DNA from: Acinetobacter calcoaceticus
Lineage (GTDB): Bacteria; Pseudomonadota; Gammaproteobacteria; Pseudomonadales; Moraxellaceae
Assembly: GCF_900520355.1 (NCBI RefSeq)
Contig: NZ_LS999521.1
Coordinates: 2,108,001 to 2,172,000 of the forward strand
DNA: 64,000 nucleotides
Reading direction: 5' to 3'
The notes under the pieces are model-generated. The model was not told the origin of the DNA and searched no databases. It saw nothing but the letters and a program-made list of their open reading frames with translations. Each line of letters opens with the position of its first letter. Position 1 is the stretch's first letter. A program made the position numbers and the translations under genes. This document shows, one piece after another, positions 17,103 through 26,227 of the stretch.

Positions 17103-19796
17103 ATGAAAAAAAAATACAATGTTCGATCTCAGGTAACCCCCAAGATTGGCAAAACAATTCTTAAATTAAGCACCCTTAGTTTAAGCATGATGTGTCTTAC
17201 CCTGGCACAAGCAGCAGAAACAGAACAATCAAGCAATGATGATAAACCTGTCAAAGTTGTAAAAGTTGCTGTGACAGGTTCTTCAATTAAGGGGGTTGCA
17301 GCTCAAAGTGCTTCACCCATTACTGTTGTAAAAGTTGATGAAATCTTAAAACAAGGGGTAACCACAACTGAAGAGGCTTTAGCAAAAATTAGTGCAAACC
17401 AATCGAACTTTGTGACTGCAAGTAATGTTGGTGCAAGTAGGACGGCAGGTTCAGCAGCGAACCTTAGAGCCTTAGGTGCCAATAAAACACTTATTTTACT
17501 GAATGGTCGTCGGTTGGCTGCAAATGCATATGATAGCGGCGTCACAAACTTAAATATTATTCCACTCGCAATGTTAGACCGCATTGAGGTTTTACGTGAT
17601 GGTGCTTCTTCCATTTATGGAACAGATGCAATTGGTGGGGTAATTAACTTTATTACTAAAAAACAGTTTACGGGCCTTAATCTAACCGCAGGTTATCAAA
17701 AACCAGAAGAAAAAGGCGGAGAACAGCAAGATTACAGCATCTTTGGCGGCTTCGGTGATTTAGATGAAAATGACTATAACGTTTTTGGTGTTGTCGACTA
17801 TCGAAAAGGCGATGATGTTATGGCCAAAGACCGTAAAGTCAGTCGGCGTGGAGGGATATTACCCGAATTAGGTATAGAAAAAGCCAGTAGTGGCTCATTT
17901 CCCGCCAATGTTCCGGGCTTGAGTAACCCATATGCATCTACAGGTTGCGGTGATAATCCACTTGTTAAGACGAGTAAGGATGGAAAAACTTGTCTATATA
18001 ACAGCCAAGCTGTGATTGGAATTGTTCCAAAGACAGAAGATATTTCAGCAATGGGCCGAGCTACTTTTAAACTGAACGATAACTTTAATGCGATTGCAGA
18101 ATATTTATATGCAAGAAGTGAAGTCACTACTTCCGTTGCGCCAGATGTATTTTTTGATTTAACACTTGACCCTAGCAGTAAATATTATCCAGGAAATGGC
18201 ATAACCCCCGCTCTTGCTGGCGCTACTGGAACTATCCCTCTATATCTACGTTCACAGTCTGGTAATCGTGTAAGTAATAGTATTAACCAGTCACATAGAT
18301 TATTTGCCGGTATTGAAGGTGAAACTCATGGTTGGGATATTAATTCAGGCGTTACCTATGCGCATAGCAGTGCATCTGATGCTGTCGTAAGCGGCTATTT
18401 AAATTTTGACAAAACACAAGAAGCTTTAAACAATGGCACATTAAACCCGTTCGGGCCGCAAAACCCTGAAGATGCCAATGTATGGAATCAGTTAGGTGTT
18501 GAAGGTAAATACTTAAAAGCTAACCTAGATACAACTACTGTCGATTTCACTGCAAGTCGACCTATATTTAAATTACCAGCTGGAGACGTTGGTTTTGCAA
18601 TTGGAGCAAGCTATCGTTATGAAGATTGGACTTCAAAAGTCGTTACTGATGTTGCCCGAGTCGCGCCTAGTGCAGGCATCGATCCGGATGAGCCAGTAAA
18701 TACTGGCGATCGTAATATTAAATCGGTATTTACCGAATTTCACATTCCTCTTCATAAAACTTTAGAAGCTCAAATTGCTGCTCGTTATGATGACTACAAT
18801 GATTTTGGTGATACGTTTAATCCAAAATTTGCACTTCGTTGGGAACCTATTAAACAGTTAATGTTCCGTACAACTTATAGTACTGGCTTCAGAGCTCCAA
18901 CACTTTGGGAAGTGAATGGACCAAATTCAGTAACCAATACTGGTGGATACTATTATGATCCCGTACTCTGCCCAGGGGATGTCTTAAAACCAGGTGGTGT
19001 AAGAGAACGTGATTGTAATATGCAATTTGATAGACAAAATGGAGGTAATAAAACTCTAGATCCGGAAGAATCAAAGTCTTTTACTGCAGGCTTAGTATTT
19101 GAACCAATTAAAAATTTAGCTTTCACTCTTGATTACTTCAATATCGAAGTAGACAAGCAAATTGCTACACTTTCAGAAACTGCTATTTTTGACGATCCAG
19201 TGAAATATGCAGACAAATTTGTACGTAATCCGGATGGCTCATTAGATTATATTATTACAACACAACAAAATTTAGGTGGAATTAAAACCTCAGGTTTTGA
19301 TGTCGGCTTAAGTTGGGTTTCTCCAATGACTGCTACAGGTCGATTCGGTTTCAACATTGATGGTACATATATAACAGACTACAAATATCAAGCCGAACCA
19401 GATGGGGACTGGAAAAGTGTTGCCGGCACTTATAGTGGTCTAGACTACCAAGCTATTATTCTTCGCTGGAAACATACTGCAAACCTAAATTGGAATTATG
19501 AAAACTGGGCTTTAAACCTCCAACAAAACTTCTCTCGCGGTTATCAAGATCAAAATTCAAGTTCTTCTGTTAAAGCAGGCTATCGAAATCACAAAGTGAG
19601 CGACTATACAACCTATAATATTTCAGGTACTTACAAAGGCTTTAAAAATCTAGAAGTCACCGCAGGTATTAAAAATATGTTTGATGAAGCTCCTCCTGCT
19701 TCAAATGTCGGTGACAACTTCCAAATGGGATATGACCCACGTTATGCAGATCCTTTAGGACGTACGTACTTTGTCCGAGGTACCTATAAGTTCTAA
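17103..19796 (+). CDS. TonB-dependent outer-membrane receptor, probable peptide receptor
   Basis: 897-aa outer-membrane receptor. A basic start and hydrophobic core form a signal peptide ending near AQAAE (about residue 38). The plug domain spans roughly 50-180, with VAVTGSSIKG, ITVVKVDEIL, LLNGRRLA and RIEVLRDGASSIYGTDAIGGVINFITKK. The rest is a 22-strand-type barrel ending in the C-terminal Phe (YFVRGTYKF). The plug style and length resemble the large receptors of Xanthomonads and Caulobacter rather than siderophore receptors. No Fur box is seen. Its own tonB-exbB-exbD-exbD genes follow, and a peptide ABC transporter lies divergently, so peptide import is the best inference. Confidence 0.9.
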   Translation: MKKKYNVRSQVTPKIGKTILKLSTLSLSMMCLTLAQAAETEQSSNDDKPVKVVKVAVTGSSIKGVAAQSASPITVVKVDEILKQGVTTTEEALAKISANQSNFVTASNVGASRTAGSAANLRALGANKTLILLNGRRLAANAYDSGVTNLNIIPLAMLDRIEVLRDGASSIYGTDAIGGVINFITKKQFTGLNLTAGYQKPEEKGGEQQDYSIFGGFGDLDENDYNVFGVVDYRKGDDVMAKDRKVSRRGGILPELGIEKASSGSFPANVPGLSNPYASTGCGDNPLVKTSKDGKTCLYNSQAVIGIVPKTEDISAMGRATFKLNDNFNAIAEYLYARSEVTTSVAPDVFFDLTLDPSSKYYPGNGITPALAGATGTIPLYLRSQSGNRVSNSINQSHRLFAGIEGETHGWDINSGVTYAHSSASDAVVSGYLNFDKTQEALNNGTLNPFGPQNPEDANVWNQLGVEGKYLKANLDTTTVDFTASRPIFKLPAGDVGFAIGASYRYEDWTSKVVTDVARVAPSAGIDPDEPVNTGDRNIKSVFTEFHIPLHKTLEAQIAARYDDYNDFGDTFNPKFALRWEPIKQLMFRTTYSTGFRAPTLWEVNGPNSVTNTGGYYYDPVLCPGDVLKPGGVRERDCNMQFDRQNGGNKTLDPEESKSFTAGLVFEPIKNLAFTLDYFNIEVDKQIATLSETAIFDDPVKYADKFVRNPDGSLDYIITTQQNLGGIKTSGFDVGLSWVSPMTATGRFGFNIDGTYITDYKYQAEPDGDWKSVAGTYSGLDYQAIILRWKHTANLNWNYENWALNLQQNFSRGYQDQNSSSSVKAGYRNHKVSDYTTYNISGTYKGFKNLEVTAGIKNMFDEAPPASNVGDNFQMGYDPRYADPLGRTYFVRGTYKF

Positions 19797-19800
19797 ATGG

Positions 19801-19843
19801 TTGTTCTGCAAATATAACTCTCAAAAGTTAGTTTGCAGAACAA
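19801..19843. other. Long hairpin between receptor gene and tonB
   Basis: Outer stem TTGTTCTGCAAA (19801-19812) pairs with TTTGCAGAACAA (19832-19843). An inner stem TAACT/AGTTA closes a six-base loop. It starts four bases after the receptor stop codon and has no T tract, so it is more likely an RNA-stabilising or processing element than a full terminator. Confidence 0.7.
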
Positions 19844-19905
19844 ATACCCATTCTTAGCCAAACAGTCATTTATAAAATTGTTTGTCTACAGTTTCAGGAG
19901 TAACT

Positions 19906-20616
19906 ATGGGCATGACTTTTACAGACATAGAAAATAAATCTGCAAAGCGCCTTATTGGTATTGCTGCAGTACTTTTTCTGCATCTTCTTGTTGCCTATAT
20001 TCTGATGTCAGGTTTAGCAAACAATATTCAAAAACCAGCAGAAAAACCTGTGGAATTACAAATTATTCAGGATATTAAGCCTCCGCCTCCTCCAAAACCA
20101 GAGGAGCCCAAGCCTAAGGAAAAACCGCCTGAGCCACCTAAAATGGTAGAAAAGGTAGCCAAAGTACCTGAGCCAGTGAAACAGGTTGAAAAAGTGACAC
20201 CTGTACAAAAAACGACTCCAGTCGCTCAACCCACTAAAGTTGCTACCCCAGCTCCTGCTGCACCTAGTACCCCGTCGCCAAGCCCCGTTGCCGCACCGGC
20301 TCCAGTGGCAGCTGCCCCTGCTCCTAAACCAGCTGGCGTAACTCGCGGTGTTTCGGAAGGTTCTGCTGGTTGTGAGAAACCTGAATATCCACGTGAAGCA
20401 GAAATGAGTGGTGAACAAGGTACAGTGCGCATTCGAGTTTTAGTTGATACCAATGGCAAGGTTATAGAAGCGAAGGTAAAGAAATCGAGCGGTAGTAGGA
20501 TTCTTGATAAGGCGGCAACGAAAGCCTACAGCTTATGTACGTTCAAACCAGCAATGAAAGATGGCGTGCCTCAGCAAGACTGGTATGAACTTGAATATCC
20601 ATTTGTAATTGAATAA
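19906..20616 (+). CDS. tonB: Energy transducer TonB
   Basis: 236-aa TonB protein that couples the inner-membrane ExbB/ExbD motor to the outer-membrane receptor. It has an N-terminal membrane anchor (about residues 15-37, AAVLFLHLLVAYILM) and a long Pro/Lys/Glu-rich periplasmic spacer (about 55-145). The C-terminal TonB domain has EYPREAEMSGEQGTVRIRV and the final YELEYPF. I chose the ATG at 19906 because CAGGAG lies six bases upstream; a TTG further upstream would add eight residues with no ribosome-binding site. A pair of Cys in the C-terminal domain (SAGCEKP and SLCTF) may form a disulfide. Confidence 0.95.
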   Translation: MGMTFTDIENKSAKRLIGIAAVLFLHLLVAYILMSGLANNIQKPAEKPVELQIIQDIKPPPPPKPEEPKPKEKPPEPPKMVEKVAKVPEPVKQVEKVTPVQKTTPVAQPTKVATPAPAAPSTPSPSPVAAPAPVAAAPAPKPAGVTRGVSEGSAGCEKPEYPREAEMSGEQGTVRIRVLVDTNGKVIEAKVKKSSGSRILDKAATKAYSLCTFKPAMKDGVPQQDWYELEYPFVIE

Positions 20617-20656
20617 ATAATTGAATTAGCAAGAAATTAAAAATATTGGAGATAAT

Positions 20657-21535
20657 ATGATGAAAAAATCAACTCAACCGTTAGTACGTTTCGCTTCTGC
20701 AAGTCTAATCGCAGCTTGCTCTTTACTTCCATTAAGCTCGGTTTTTGCAGAAGAGACTAATACTCCAGTTGCAACAGCAACCACTGAGTCAACTTCAAAT
20801 GCGACAACTCCGACTCCACCACCGAAACCAGCCACTAGCGAAACTGTTAAAAATCCTTATGGCCTAGAAGCGCTTTGGCGTGAGGGAGATTTAGTCGCTA
20901 AATCCACTTTATTTATATTAGTGCTGATGTCGATTGGCACGTGGTACATCATTGTCTCGAAATTTTTACAGCAAGCAAAAGTAAAACGCCAAGGTAAAGA
21001 AGCAGAGAAAAGTTTTTGGGAAGCAACTTCACTAGATAATGCAGCCGACAATTTAGAACAAAGTAGCGCCTATCGTTTTATTGCAGAAAAAGGCATTAAC
21101 TCAACCAAATCACACGGCGGCTCTTTACTTGAGCGCATTGACTTTAATACATGGGTGAGCATATCAATTCAACGCGCAATTGAAAAAATACAAAATCACT
21201 TAGGTGGTGGTTTAGCCTTTTTGGCAACTGTGGGTTCAACCGCACCATTTGTTGGTCTTTTTGGTACGGTTTGGGGAATTTATCACGCATTAACAGCCAT
21301 CGGAATTTCAGGTCAGGCATCTATTGATAAAGTTGCTGGCCCAGTCGGTGAAGCTCTCATTATGACAGCGATTGGCCTCGCAGTTGCAGTGCCTGCTGTA
21401 CTTGGTTACAACTGGCTGACTCGCCGCAATAAAGCTGTGATGGAAAATGTTCGTTCGTTTGGTTCAGATTTACACGCGGTTTTATTAAGCGGAGAAATTA
21501 ATACCAATAATTCAGTTAACCGCAACATTAAATAA
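20657..21535 (+). CDS. exbB: ExbB proton-channel subunit with N-terminal periplasmic extension
   Basis: 292-aa MotA/TolQ/ExbB-family protein. A signal peptide (cleaved near VFAEE, about residue 32) and a Thr/Pro-rich periplasmic stretch precede the first membrane segment (about 80-100, STLFILVLMSIGTWYIIVSKF). This is followed by the long cytoplasmic part and two C-terminal membrane helices (ATVGSTAPFVGLFGTVWGIYHAL and ALIMTAIGLAVAVPAVLGYNWL). The extended N terminus occurs in other gammaproteobacterial ExbB proteins. It lies between tonB and the first exbD, and GGAG before the ATG gives a good initiation site. Confidence 0.95.
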   Translation: MMKKSTQPLVRFASASLIAACSLLPLSSVFAEETNTPVATATTESTSNATTPTPPPKPATSETVKNPYGLEALWREGDLVAKSTLFILVLMSIGTWYIIVSKFLQQAKVKRQGKEAEKSFWEATSLDNAADNLEQSSAYRFIAEKGINSTKSHGGSLLERIDFNTWVSISIQRAIEKIQNHLGGGLAFLATVGSTAPFVGLFGTVWGIYHALTAIGISGQASIDKVAGPVGEALIMTAIGLAVAVPAVLGYNWLTRRNKAVMENVRSFGSDLHAVLLSGEINTNNSVNRNIK

Positions 21536-21550
21536 TCAGGAGCAAACATT

Positions 21551-21973
21551 ATGGGTATGAGTGTTGGCTCTGAAGATGATGATGAAATGATTGGTGCGAT
21601 TAATACAACACCTCTCGTTGATGTCATGTTGGTTTTACTTATTATTTTCCTTATTACGATTCCGGTAGTCACACATACGGTTCCGGTGAAACTACCAGAA
21701 GAAAAAAATACTCCGTATGCCACCACACCTGAAAATATTCAACTTTCAGTAAACAAGAAAGGAGATATTTTCTGGAATGAAAGCTATGTGCCTAATAAAG
21801 AAATATTGCTATCAAAGCTTCAAGTAGTTGCACAAAAAAGGCCTCAGCCAGAAGTTCATATTCGTGGAGATCAACTTACTCATTTTGAGGCAATAGATCA
21901 GGTCATTAGCACCACTAAACAAGCTGGTATTGGCAAAATTGCCTTTGTTACTACCCCTCCAGCCTCCCAGTGA
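21551..21973 (+). CDS. exbD: ExbD biopolymer transport protein, copy 1
   Basis: 140-aa ExbD/TolR-family protein with a single N-terminal membrane helix (about residues 20-42). The essential Asp is in NTTPLVDVMLVLLIIFL (Asp24 by count). The periplasmic C-terminal domain runs from about 50 to 138. It begins MGMSVGSEDDDE, almost the same as the second ExbD, which points to gene duplication followed by divergence of the periplasmic part. AGGAG precedes the ATG. The stop codon lies 19 bp before the second exbD. Confidence 0.94.
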   Translation: MGMSVGSEDDDEMIGAINTTPLVDVMLVLLIIFLITIPVVTHTVPVKLPEEKNTPYATTPENIQLSVNKKGDIFWNESYVPNKEILLSKLQVVAQKRPQPEVHIRGDQLTHFEAIDQVISTTKQAGIGKIAFVTTPPASQ

Positions 21974-21992
21974 TTACTTTAAGGAGAATTTC

Positions 21993-22406
21993 ATGGGTAT
22001 GAATGTCGGTTCAAATAATGATGATGACGTGATGTTAGAAGTCAACATGACACCTCTTATTGATGTCATGCTGGTACTCATTATTATGTTTATTATTACC
22101 ATACCTGCGCCAAACAACGCGATTAATATTAATTTGCCAAATGGCACACCACCACCAACAAATGAAAAGCCACCTGAAGTGATTGATGTGCGAATTGATG
22201 CTGCAGGCAAAGTATTTTGGAATAACCAACAGGTTTCTGACCGCACCGCACTAGAGACTTTATTTCAAGGTGTTGTTGCCAAAAAAGATCAAGACCAGAT
22301 CAAACTCAAACCTGACCAAATGGCTGAATATAAAAACGTAGCAATGGTCATGGCTACAGCACAGCGTTTAGGTGTCACTAAAATTGGTATAGTGAGTAAT
22401 AATTAA
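21993..22406 (+). CDS. exbD: ExbD biopolymer transport protein, copy 2
   Basis: 137-aa second ExbD. The start is the ATG at 21993, preceded by AAGGAG at 21981; a longer reading from a TTG upstream would overlap copy 1 and lacks support. The membrane helix has NMTPLIDVMLVLIIMFIITIP with the conserved Asp. The periplasmic domain is clearly different from copy 1, with an NGTPPPTNEKPPE linker. Two ExbD proteins with one ExbB also occur in the Xanthomonas campestris tonB cluster. It is the last gene of the operon, followed by a terminator. Confidence 0.94.
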   Translation: MGMNVGSNNDDDVMLEVNMTPLIDVMLVLIIMFIITIPAPNNAININLPNGTPPPTNEKPPEVIDVRIDAAGKVFWNNQQVSDRTALETLFQGVVAKKDQDQIKLKPDQMAEYKNVAMVMATAQRLGVTKIGIVSNN

Positions 22407-22434
22407 GTCATAAATTCGATTTATTCTTCCAAAT

Positions 22435-22461
22435 AAAAAAGCCTCCGAAGAGGCTTTTTTT
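22435..22461. terminator. Bidirectional terminator between exbD and glcB
   Basis: GCCTC (22441-22445) and GAGGC (22450-22454) enclose a CGAA loop, flanked by six A residues on the left and seven T residues on the right. It serves the convergent exbD and glcB genes. Confidence 0.95.
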
Positions 22462-22475
22462 ATACTAGGTTAAAA

Positions 22476-24641
22476 TTAGTCACCTGTATAACCTTTTAAC
22501 TTTAAACGAGCAGCGTGTAGTAACGGCTCAGTATAACCAGAAGGCTGTTCACAACCTTTGAAGATGAGGTCAGAAGCTGCTTGGAAAGCAATATTGGTTT
22601 CAAAGTTAGCTGCCATTGGCGTATACAATGAATCATTTGCGTTTTGCTCATCAACAATTTTTGCCATGCGTTTAAGCACTTCTTCAACTTGATCACGAGT
22701 CACAATACCGTGACGCAACCAGTTCGCAACGTGTTGAGAAGAAATACGTAATGTTGCACGATCTTCCATTAGGCCGACATTATTAATGTCTGGAACTTTT
22801 GAACAGCCTACGCCTAAATCAACCCAACGCACAACATAACCTAAAATACCTTGGCAGTTATTTTCAAGTTCGTTGTTAATCTCTTCTGCTGACCAATTTG
22901 TCTCAGGCGCAAACGGCGGAGTCAACAAGTCATCTAATGACAACATTTCTTCAGCTTTTAACTGATCTTGACGTGCCTTTACATTAACTTGATGATAATG
23001 CATTGCATGAAGCACTGCACCAGCTGGAGATGGAACCCAAGCACATGACGCACCCGCATTTGGATGTGCAGCCTTAGTTGCCAACATATCTTTCATACTA
23101 TCCGGTTTTGGCCACATGCCTTTACCAATTTGTGCTTTACCTTGTAAACCACACTTCAAACCAATTGCAACGTTACGGTTTTCGTAAGCAGCGATCCATT
23201 TTTGTGTTTTTACAGCTTCTTTACGAACAACTGGTGCAGCTTCCATTGACGTATGAATTTCATCGCCTGTACGGTCCATGAAACCAGTATTAATGAAGAT
23301 CGTACGGTCTTTTGCAGCAGCAATACAGTTTTTCAAGTTTACAGATGTACGACGTTCTTCATCCATAATACCGATTTTCAATGACTTCGCTGGTAATCCT
23401 AACGCTTGCTCAGCACGTTCAAATAACTCTACAGCAAACGCAACTTCTTCTGGACCATGCATTTTTGGTTTAACAATATACATAGAACCTTTACGTGAGT
23501 TCTTGTTTTCGTTTTCACTACGAATGTCCGCAACTGACAACAACGGTGTTACCAATGCATCCATAATTCCTTCGAAAATTTCTTCACCATCTACCAAAAT
23601 AGCTGGGTTAGTCATTAAATGACCTACGTTACGAAGTAACATAAGTGAACGACCATGAAGTTTTGTTGTGCCACCAATTAAGTTTTTAATTTCGCGGTCT
23701 TTATTTAAATCACGAACAATCGTTTTACCATTCTTCTCGATAGATTCTTGAAGCGTACCCTTCATTAAACCTAACCAGTTACGGTAGCCTTCAACTTTTT
23801 CTTCAGCGTCTACTGCTGCAACAGAATCTTCTAAATCCTGAATGGTGGTTACAGCTGCTTCAAATGTTAAGTCTTTAACACCGGCTAAATCAGTTTGGCC
23901 AATTGGGCTAGAGGCATCAATTTCGATAATGACATGAAGGCCATTACTTAGAAGTACAACTTCTGTAGGATTCGCATCTTCACCGTTAAAGCCAACAAAC
24001 TGAGCTTCATGAGCTAAACCTGTTTTTGAACCATCTTTCAAAGTTACTACAAGTTTATTTTGCTCAATTGCATATTTTGTCGCATCTGCATGTGAACCTT
24101 CTGCAAGTGGAAAAACTTCATTTAAGAAATTTTTAGCGAACTCAATAACTTTTGCACCACGTACAGGGTTATATCCTTTACCTTTTTCAGCTCCGCCTTC
24201 TTCAGAAATTACATCGAAGCCGTAAAGTGCATCATATAAAGAGCCCCAACGAGCATTTGCTGCATTTAAGCAATAACGAGCATTACGTACAGGTACAACT
24301 AATTGCGGCCCTGCTAATAATGCAATTTCTTCATCAACATTTTCAGTTGTAATTTGAAAGTCTTCAACTTCTGGCAATAAATAACCAATTTCAGTTAAGA
24401 ACGCCTTATAAGCACCTAGTTCAAATTTGTTGTTACGGTGCCATTCATCAATTTTTGCTTGTAATTCATCACGCTTAGCCAATAATGCTTTATTTTTTGG
24501 GCTAAGATCGACAACAACTTGCTCAAAGTTCTTCCAGTAAGTTTCACTATCTAAACCAGAACCTGGTAAAGCTTCATTTTCGATAAAATCGTAAAGTTCT
24601 TTAGCAATCGCTAACTTGCCTTTTTGAATACGTGCAGTCAT
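22476..24641 (-). CDS. glcB: Malate synthase G
   Basis: 721-aa enzyme that condenses glyoxylate with acetyl-CoA to malate in the glyoxylate shunt. The length is that of isoform G (about 720 aa), not isoform A (about 530). Recognisable segments include [13 protein letters not shown] near residue 135, [35 protein letters not shown] with active-site residues, [26 protein letters not shown] sequence, and [14 protein letters not shown]. No isocitrate lyase gene is nearby, as is usual in Acinetobacter where aceA is unlinked. An AGGA site precedes the ATG. Confidence 0.97.
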   Translation of the reverse strand: MTARIQKGKLAIAKELYDFIENEALPGSGLDSETYWKNFEQVVVDLSPKNKALLAKRDELQAKIDEWHRNNKFELGAYKAFLTEIGYLLPEVEDFQITTENVDEEIALLAGPQLVVPVRNARYCLNAANARWGSLYDALYGFDVISEEGGAEKGKGYNPVRGAKVIEFAKNFLNEVFPLAEGSHADATKYAIEQNKLVVTLKDGSKTGLAHEAQFVGFNGEDANPTEVVLLSNGLHVIIEIDASSPIGQTDLAGVKDLTFEAAVTTIQDLEDSVAAVDAEEKVEGYRNWLGLMKGTLQESIEKNGKTIVRDLNKDREIKNLIGGTTKLHGRSLMLLRNVGHLMTNPAILVDGEEIFEGIMDALVTPLLSVADIRSENENKNSRKGSMYIVKPKMHGPEEVAFAVELFERAEQALGLPAKSLKIGIMDEERRTSVNLKNCIAAAKDRTIFINTGFMDRTGDEIHTSMEAAPVVRKEAVKTQKWIAAYENRNVAIGLKCGLQGKAQIGKGMWPKPDSMKDMLATKAAHPNAGASCAWVPSPAGAVLHAMHYHQVNVKARQDQLKAEEMLSLDDLLTPPFAPETNWSAEEINNELENNCQGILGYVVRWVDLGVGCSKVPDINNVGLMEDRATLRISSQHVANWLRHGIVTRDQVEEVLKRMAKIVDEQNANDSLYTPMAANFETNIAFQAASDLIFKGCEQPSGYTEPLLHAARLKLKGYTGD

Positions 24642-24757
24642 TGTCTTTCCTGAAGTTGCTACTTTTTATACCAAGAGAATCCTAGTATACCGATTTAAAT
24701 TAAGCTGAATACTAATATCACATTCCTAAATAGTAAGCATTTTCCCTTGTAAAACTA

Positions 24758-24785
24758 TTGACAAAGATAAATTTTTCTATATAGG
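24758..24785 (+). promoter_or_regulatory. Orphan sigma-70-like promoter on the plus strand
   Basis: Perfect -35 TTGACA at 24758-24763, a 16-base spacer and TATAGG at 24780-24785 (4 of 6 at -10). It faces away from glcB into a gap with no plus-strand gene, ending at the terminator about 200 bases on. It could drive a small RNA. Confidence 0.4.
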
Positions 24786-24966
24786 GAATATTAAAATTCT
24801 AACTAGGATTCCCAACAATTTATTCAATATTTAAAGATACTGAAACTAGACTTTTTGTTAACAGACAAAAAATTCCACTATCTTATTTTTCTAAAGCGTA
24901 TTTAGTTATATCAAACTTTGCAGCGTGAAAAAGCACTATTTAACGAAATTTATCTATTTTTGTTGT

Positions 24967-24995
24967 AAAAAAAGCGCCCTATATAGAGCGCTTTT
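24967..24995. terminator. Terminator of zapE (bidirectional)
   Basis: AAAAGCGC (24970-24977) and GCGCTTTT (24988-24995) flank a loop containing the small palindrome CTATATAG. The minus strand carries a run of seven T residues after the stem; the plus strand has four. Confidence 0.9.
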
Positions 24996-25007
24996 CATAT
25001 CTATTTT

Positions 25008-26150
25008 TTATGCATTTTTAGCTTCATCAATATGACGATGCTCAGAATGCAAATATTCATCCGATTGCATTTCTAACAAACGTGAGCGAGTACGCTCAAT
25101 TTCAAATGCTAACTTTTCGCCTTGATAAATATCAATAATACTATCTTGAGAAGTTAAAAGTAATTTTACGCCCCGGTCATAAAACTCATCGACTAGATAA
25201 ATAAAACGACGTGTACCTTCAGACAAGAAATCTGTTAAATGAGGAACATTACTCACCAAAACCGTATTATAGATATTTGCAATTTCAATAAAATCTGCTG
25301 GGCTACGTGGTTTAAAGCAGAGTTCAGAAAACTCACACCACAATACATCCTCTGTATGCCCTAACGTCTCAACAATACGATTATTGATTACAATAGGCTC
25401 TTGAGAATGAGCTTGTGTATGAGTTAATGCACTAAAACGTTCCGACATCCAGTTTTGGACTTCATTACTTAATGGTGATTTAAATAATTGAGCTTGTTTT
25501 AATACGCGTAAACGATAATCCACACCTGCATCTACATTTAAAACAGCGCAATTCTTTTTAACCATTTCAATTGTTGGTAAAAAGCGATCACGGTGAATAC
25601 CGTTTTTATATAAACCATCTGGTGCAATATTTGATGTTGCAATTAATGTCACGCCACGAACAAATAATTTTTGAAATAAATCACTTAGAATCATTGCATC
25701 CGTTACATTTGACACAAAGAACTCATCAAAACAAATAACGACTGCATCTTTATAAATTTGGTCAGCCACGATTTCAAGTGGATTACGTTGGCCTGAAAGC
25801 TTATTTAACTCTTTATGAACATGTTGCATGAAATGATGAAAATGCATACGTGTTTTACGGCGAAACGGCACTGACTCATAAAATTGATCCATCAGCCAAG
25901 TTTTTCCACGACCTACTCCACCCCACATATAGACACCTTTAGGTGAAGTTTGGCGGCGAAAACGACGGAAAGCCTTTTTAGAGGCTTTATAACGGTTTAA
26001 AAGTTCTTTCCATACACGATCTAATTCTTGCACTGCCTGTGCTTGCGCATCATCTGCCATAAACTGGCCTGAAGCTAAAGCCTCAGCATAGCGTTCTGCT
26101 GGGGAAGAAGGTGAGAATGCGGTACTATGAGAAGATTTTAAATTTAACAT
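25008..26150 (-). CDS. zapE: Cell division protein ZapE (AFG1-like AAA ATPase)
   Basis: 380-aa P-loop ATPase of the AFG1/ZapE family; in E. coli ZapE associates with the Z ring under stress. Walker A is GGVGRGKTWLMD (about residues 77-88), with the unusual Arg between the glycines typical of the family. Walker B is VVICFDEFFVSN (about 137-148). The sensor region is TLIATSNIAPDGLYKNGIHRDRFLP. The N-terminal AERYAEALASG is also conserved in the family. It is monocistronic, with a strong terminator 12 bp after the stop. Confidence 0.93.
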   Translation of the reverse strand: MLNLKSSHSTAFSPSSPAERYAEALASGQFMADDAQAQAVQELDRVWKELLNRYKASKKAFRRFRRQTSPKGVYMWGGVGRGKTWLMDQFYESVPFRRKTRMHFHHFMQHVHKELNKLSGQRNPLEIVADQIYKDAVVICFDEFFVSNVTDAMILSDLFQKLFVRGVTLIATSNIAPDGLYKNGIHRDRFLPTIEMVKKNCAVLNVDAGVDYRLRVLKQAQLFKSPLSNEVQNWMSERFSALTHTQAHSQEPIVINNRIVETLGHTEDVLWCEFSELCFKPRSPADFIEIANIYNTVLVSNVPHLTDFLSEGTRRFIYLVDEFYDRGVKLLLTSQDSIIDIYQGEKLAFEIERTRSRLLEMQSDEYLHSEHRHIDEAKNA

Positions 26151-26227
26151 ATCGTTTTATTTCAATTTTAACTGATAGGAGTATAGCGAACATTTTGTTC
26201 AACCACATTAGCTTTTAGCATCAAGAA

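Larger units (their letters stand above)
24642..25007. other. 366-bp gap upstream of glcB
   Basis: AT-rich non-coding stretch between leftward glcB and leftward zapE. It should hold the glcB promoter, which I could not place confidently. On the plus strand it carries a good promoter-like sequence at 24758-24785 and ends in a terminator at 24970-24995, without any plus-strand ORF between them. A small inverted repeat, TTTTTGT/ACAAAAA, is at 24852-24871. Confidence 0.6.

Noticed and set aside
20056..20459. Minus-strand open frames opposite tonB
   Set aside because: They mirror the Pro-rich tonB spacer and have low-complexity translations; shadows of a real gene.
21930..21992. Longer N terminus for the second ExbD, overlapping the first
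   Set aside because: It starts at TTG without a ribosome-binding site, while the ATG at 21993 has AAGGAG and gives a normal ExbD start.
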